Shown here in pieces: positions 32,126-34,438 of a DNA stretch of 34,438 nt (position 1 is its first letter; each line of letters opens with the position of its first letter). This DNA is from Saccoglossus kowalevskii (taxonomy: Eukaryota > Hemichordata > Enteropneusta > Harrimaniidae), in assembly GCF_000003605.2 (NCBI RefSeq), contig NW_003122409.1, positions 15,828 to 50,265 of the forward strand, in the 5' to 3' direction. Position numbers and translations under genes: made by a program. The notes below the pieces were generated by a model that was given only the letters and a program-made list of their open reading frames with translations, did no database searches and was not told where the DNA came from.

Positions 32126-32695
32126 GTGAGACTGGGTAGAAGGTTCAACTGGGCGAGACCGGGTAGAGGGTTCGGCTGGACGAGGCCGGGTAGAGGGTTC
32201 GGCTGGACGAGGCCGGGTAGAGTGTTCGGCTGGACGAGGCCGGGTAGAGGGTTCGGCTGGACGAGGCCGGGTAGAGGGTTCGGCTGGGCGAGGCCGGGTA
32301 GAGGGTTCGGCTGGGCGAGGCCGGGTAGAGGGTTCGGCTGGGCGAGGCCGGGTAGAGGGTTCGGCTGGGCGAGGCCGGGTAGAGGGTTCGGCTGGGCGAG
32401 GCCGGGTAGAGGGTTCGGCTGGTCGAGGCCGGGTAGAGGGTTCGGCTGGTCGAGGCCGGGTAGAGGGTTCGGCTGGTCGAGGCCGGGTAGAGGGTTCGGC
32501 TGGTCGAGACCGGGTAGAGGGTTCGGCTGGGCGAGACCTGGTAGAGGGTTCGGCTGGGCGAGACCTGGTAGAGGGTTCGGCTGGGCGAGGCCGGGTAGAT
32601 GGTTTTGGCTGGGCGAAACAGAGTAGAAGATGCGGCTGGGCGAAACCGGGTAGAGGATGCAGCTGGGCGAGATCAGGTAGAGGGTTCAAGCATTG
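32126..32695. repeat. 27-bp GC-rich minisatellite, about 20 copies
   Basis: The unit is gggtagagggttcggctggg followed by cgaggcc, 27 bp, repeated about 20 times in an otherwise AT-rich Tudor-gene intron. Variants are clustered: ggacgaggcc units on the left, gggcgaggcc in the middle, a block of ggtcgaggcc, then gagacctggta units and diverged edges. Because 27 is divisible by three, both strands stay open: PSTRPRPAE repeats on the minus strand and GRGFGWARP repeats on the plus strand. Confidence 0.95.
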
Positions 32696-32990
32696 GGCGC
32701 AAACCAAGAATTGCTGCAGGTTATGGTGCATATACATCATGGTCATCAGTTATTTGCCAGTGATGCACTGTGTCAAATTGGCCACAAGACAATTATAATC
32801 CTGTTTCGACTATATCCCACTGATGATGAAGATGCCGAGATTGGTAGGATGATTTACAGTTCAGAGACGGTTTTGTCAGCAACAATCACTGACTCTTATA
32901 ATTTAAGAAGGGAATTATGACCAACATAGAAGTCCAAGGTCTGTTGTGACCAAAACTCATGTAAATACAAGTCACATTGTAATTACTTAC

Positions 32991-33131
32991 CTTCATCAAA
33001 TAATTCAACTTGATATTTATCACCTACCATATCCACATATCTAGCAACTAAGTTTTTATTTTCAGCCTTCAAACGGAATAGTTCAATTGCTGAATTTGTC
33101 CAACGGCTCTCTTCATTGATTGGTACAACAC
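32991..33131 (-). CDS. TDRD1: TDRD1-like exon: outer part of first visible Tudor
   Basis: This 141-bp exon (visible residues 67-113) has acceptor tttcattttag| and donor |gtaagt, phase 1 at both ends. It reads VVPINEESRWTNSAIELFRL, then NKNLVARYVDMVGDKYQVEL and FDEG. W...AI..F......L.A......D.Y.VELFD is the SN-like C-terminal half of an extended Tudor domain. It continues directly from the core in the exon at 33415-33613. Confidence 0.93.
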
Positions 33132-33414
33132 CTAAAATGAAATGCAGAAGTATGATTCCATATAAAAACAATAAAATATCAATTTGTACAAAACATTTAT
33201 GTGAACGATACATTGTGTTTTACACTATTTTGTGTCAGGCAACTTTTTTGTTTTGTTTTTTGTTTTAATTTCTTGTGCAATTCTCCCAAATTAAATACCA
33301 AGTTTTTTTGGAAATAGAGAACAAATGTACTTTGATGCAAGGCAAATAAGCACAAACTGCTGTATCAGCTCTGTTTTCCCAATACATGTGTTAAAATGCT
33401 GATAAAAATCTTAC

Positions 33415-33613
33415 CAGCTAATGTGCAATGCACTGCTTGGATTGGAAGAGCTGAGTGGTCCTGTTTACAGAGTCTTAACAACGTTTTGGGTATTGTTTCA
33501 TGATTACCAAAATCACAGTATTGGACCAGTGCTTCATCTCCTTTAACAGCTTTCACTATACCACGATACCACCAGCTTTCTGTTTTACAGAAAGCACATA
33601 CTAACTCATCAAC
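33415..33613 (-). CDS. TDRD1: TDRD1-like exon: first visible Tudor core (gene 5' end outside window)
   Basis: This 199-bp exon (visible residues 1-66) has acceptor ccattgtag| and donor |gtaaga. It reads VDELVCAFCKTESWWYRGIV, then EALVQYCDFGNHETIPKTLL and LPIQAVHCTLAG: a Tudor core with Trp/Tyr (WWY 14-16) and YCDFGN (32-37). The exon starts in phase 0 in the first strand of the barrel, so earlier exons must lie to the right of the window. In TDRD1 those would carry a MYND zinc finger, which cannot be checked here. The count of four Tudor domains with split exons favours TDRD1 over other multi-Tudor proteins. Confidence 0.92.
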
Positions 33614-33800
33614 CTACAATGGAAATGTAAATATAGTTAAACTATTGTAGCTGTGTATTGTCTACCCCATTAGAAAAGGGAGGTCATTTATGGTAGCCTG
33701 GCATCACTGGTATAATTTACCATCTTTAAACATGAAACAAAATATTTTGCTAATCATAGCATCACAAATATATACACAATGTATATATCAACAAGTCATT

Positions 33801-34205
33801 GAAAATGACACAGTCCCCGTTAAATTTTTGAAAGCTTTCTGCTCATCATATTAAAGTGGAGGGGTTTTCGCGAGCGTGTCCTTGAAACTTGAGTTCCAAG
33901 TGGCGTATACAACAGATTGTTTATTTACATCAAAACATGTGTTCCGTGTAGTAGTAATATGGCCAAAAATAAAACAGCTGTTATTAGGCCATCTTTCATC
34001 TGATTATGAAACACACTGATATGTATGATGTATGTGCCAAATACGAATGAAAATGGTACATAAACTGTGGAAATATAGTAGTAAGGCCAAAAAGTCAGAT
34101 GGCTGTCAATCAGACATCCTTGACCAGATTTTGCATGCATGACATGCATCCTAACATGTATAAAGTACATGTATGCGCCAAATTTGAATGAAAACTGACC
34201 GAGCA
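33801..34205. repeat. Modular dispersed repeat, second copy
   Basis: This stretch parallels 15993-16410 closely, from gacacagtccccgttaaa, through gagttccaagtggcgtatac and gaaacacactgatatgtatg, to ccaaatttgaatgaaaactg. Differences are scattered and a few short indels are present; by eye similarity is near 90 percent. It contains two of the ggcc-core modules. Beyond 34205 the similarity fades. It lies in the Tudor-gene intron upstream of exon 33415-33613. Confidence 0.85.
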
Positions 34206-34438
34206 CGTTCATTCATTCACGATATCGCATAACATGGGGCCCAGGGGCACCGGAGTCCTTTGGAATTAAGTAGAACTTTGGTCTAGTAATTGATACAAAT
34301 TAGTTATGCATGGTTTGACCAAAATCTTATCAGAATTTGCATGTTCCATATTATCAGACTTGTTTCATCTGAATATGATGATCGCTTCTTGAGATATCAT
34401 TTGAACAAGTTTCCCACACAGACAGACCGAGCGCTCAT

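Noticed and set aside
32084-32746. Open frames of 220 and 166 codons on opposite strands
   Set aside because: They are produced by the 27-bp tandem array, since 27 is divisible by three. No convincing splice sites connect them to the Tudor gene.

Overview
The window is AT-rich metazoan genomic DNA with long introns, GT-AG splice sites, TA-flanked small DNA transposons, LINE and SINE debris and minisatellites. Two conserved animal genes can be read directly, both on the minus strand. Gene content and transposon types suggest an invertebrate, possibly a marine deuterostome or lophotrochozoan; the species cannot be fixed from the sequence alone.

Region 1-1.36 kb holds the 5' end of a slit gene: a signal peptide plus LRRNT exon (1198-1358) and two 72-bp leucine-rich-repeat exons (825-896, 558-629). 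The rest of slit lies to the left of the window. From 1.4 to 8.2 kb there is no recognisable gene. It holds the slit upstream region and a CpG-rich patch with a perfect TCTCGCGAGA promoter-type motif near 4.6 kb.

Region 9.6-33.6 kb is the 3' part of a multi-Tudor gene resembling TDRD1, a germ-granule scaffold that binds methylated PIWI proteins. Ten exons join in phase into 854 residues with four Tudor cores and a C-terminal coiled coil. The 5' end lies beyond 34.4 kb. The intron at 13.0-28.1 kb is about 15 kb long and works as a transposon graveyard. It holds two decayed pogo-type transposases, both antisense to the Tudor gene, a LINE 3' end split by a MITE, a decayed coiled-coil/polyglutamine gene split by a copy of the same MITE, unidentified coding remnants, a modular repeat with a (GGAC)-rich minisatellite, and a 20-bp minisatellite.

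At least four inverted-repeat element families can be defined here: an aatactttattttcgc family (3 copies), a gtaaaatctgtattagaa family (2 copies in one intron, one nested in a tRNA-like SINE), a 351-bp actgtaaaacatg element, and a 1.2-kb element at 8200-9388. The most striking theme is a piRNA-pathway gene whose introns are loaded with antisense transposon sequence.
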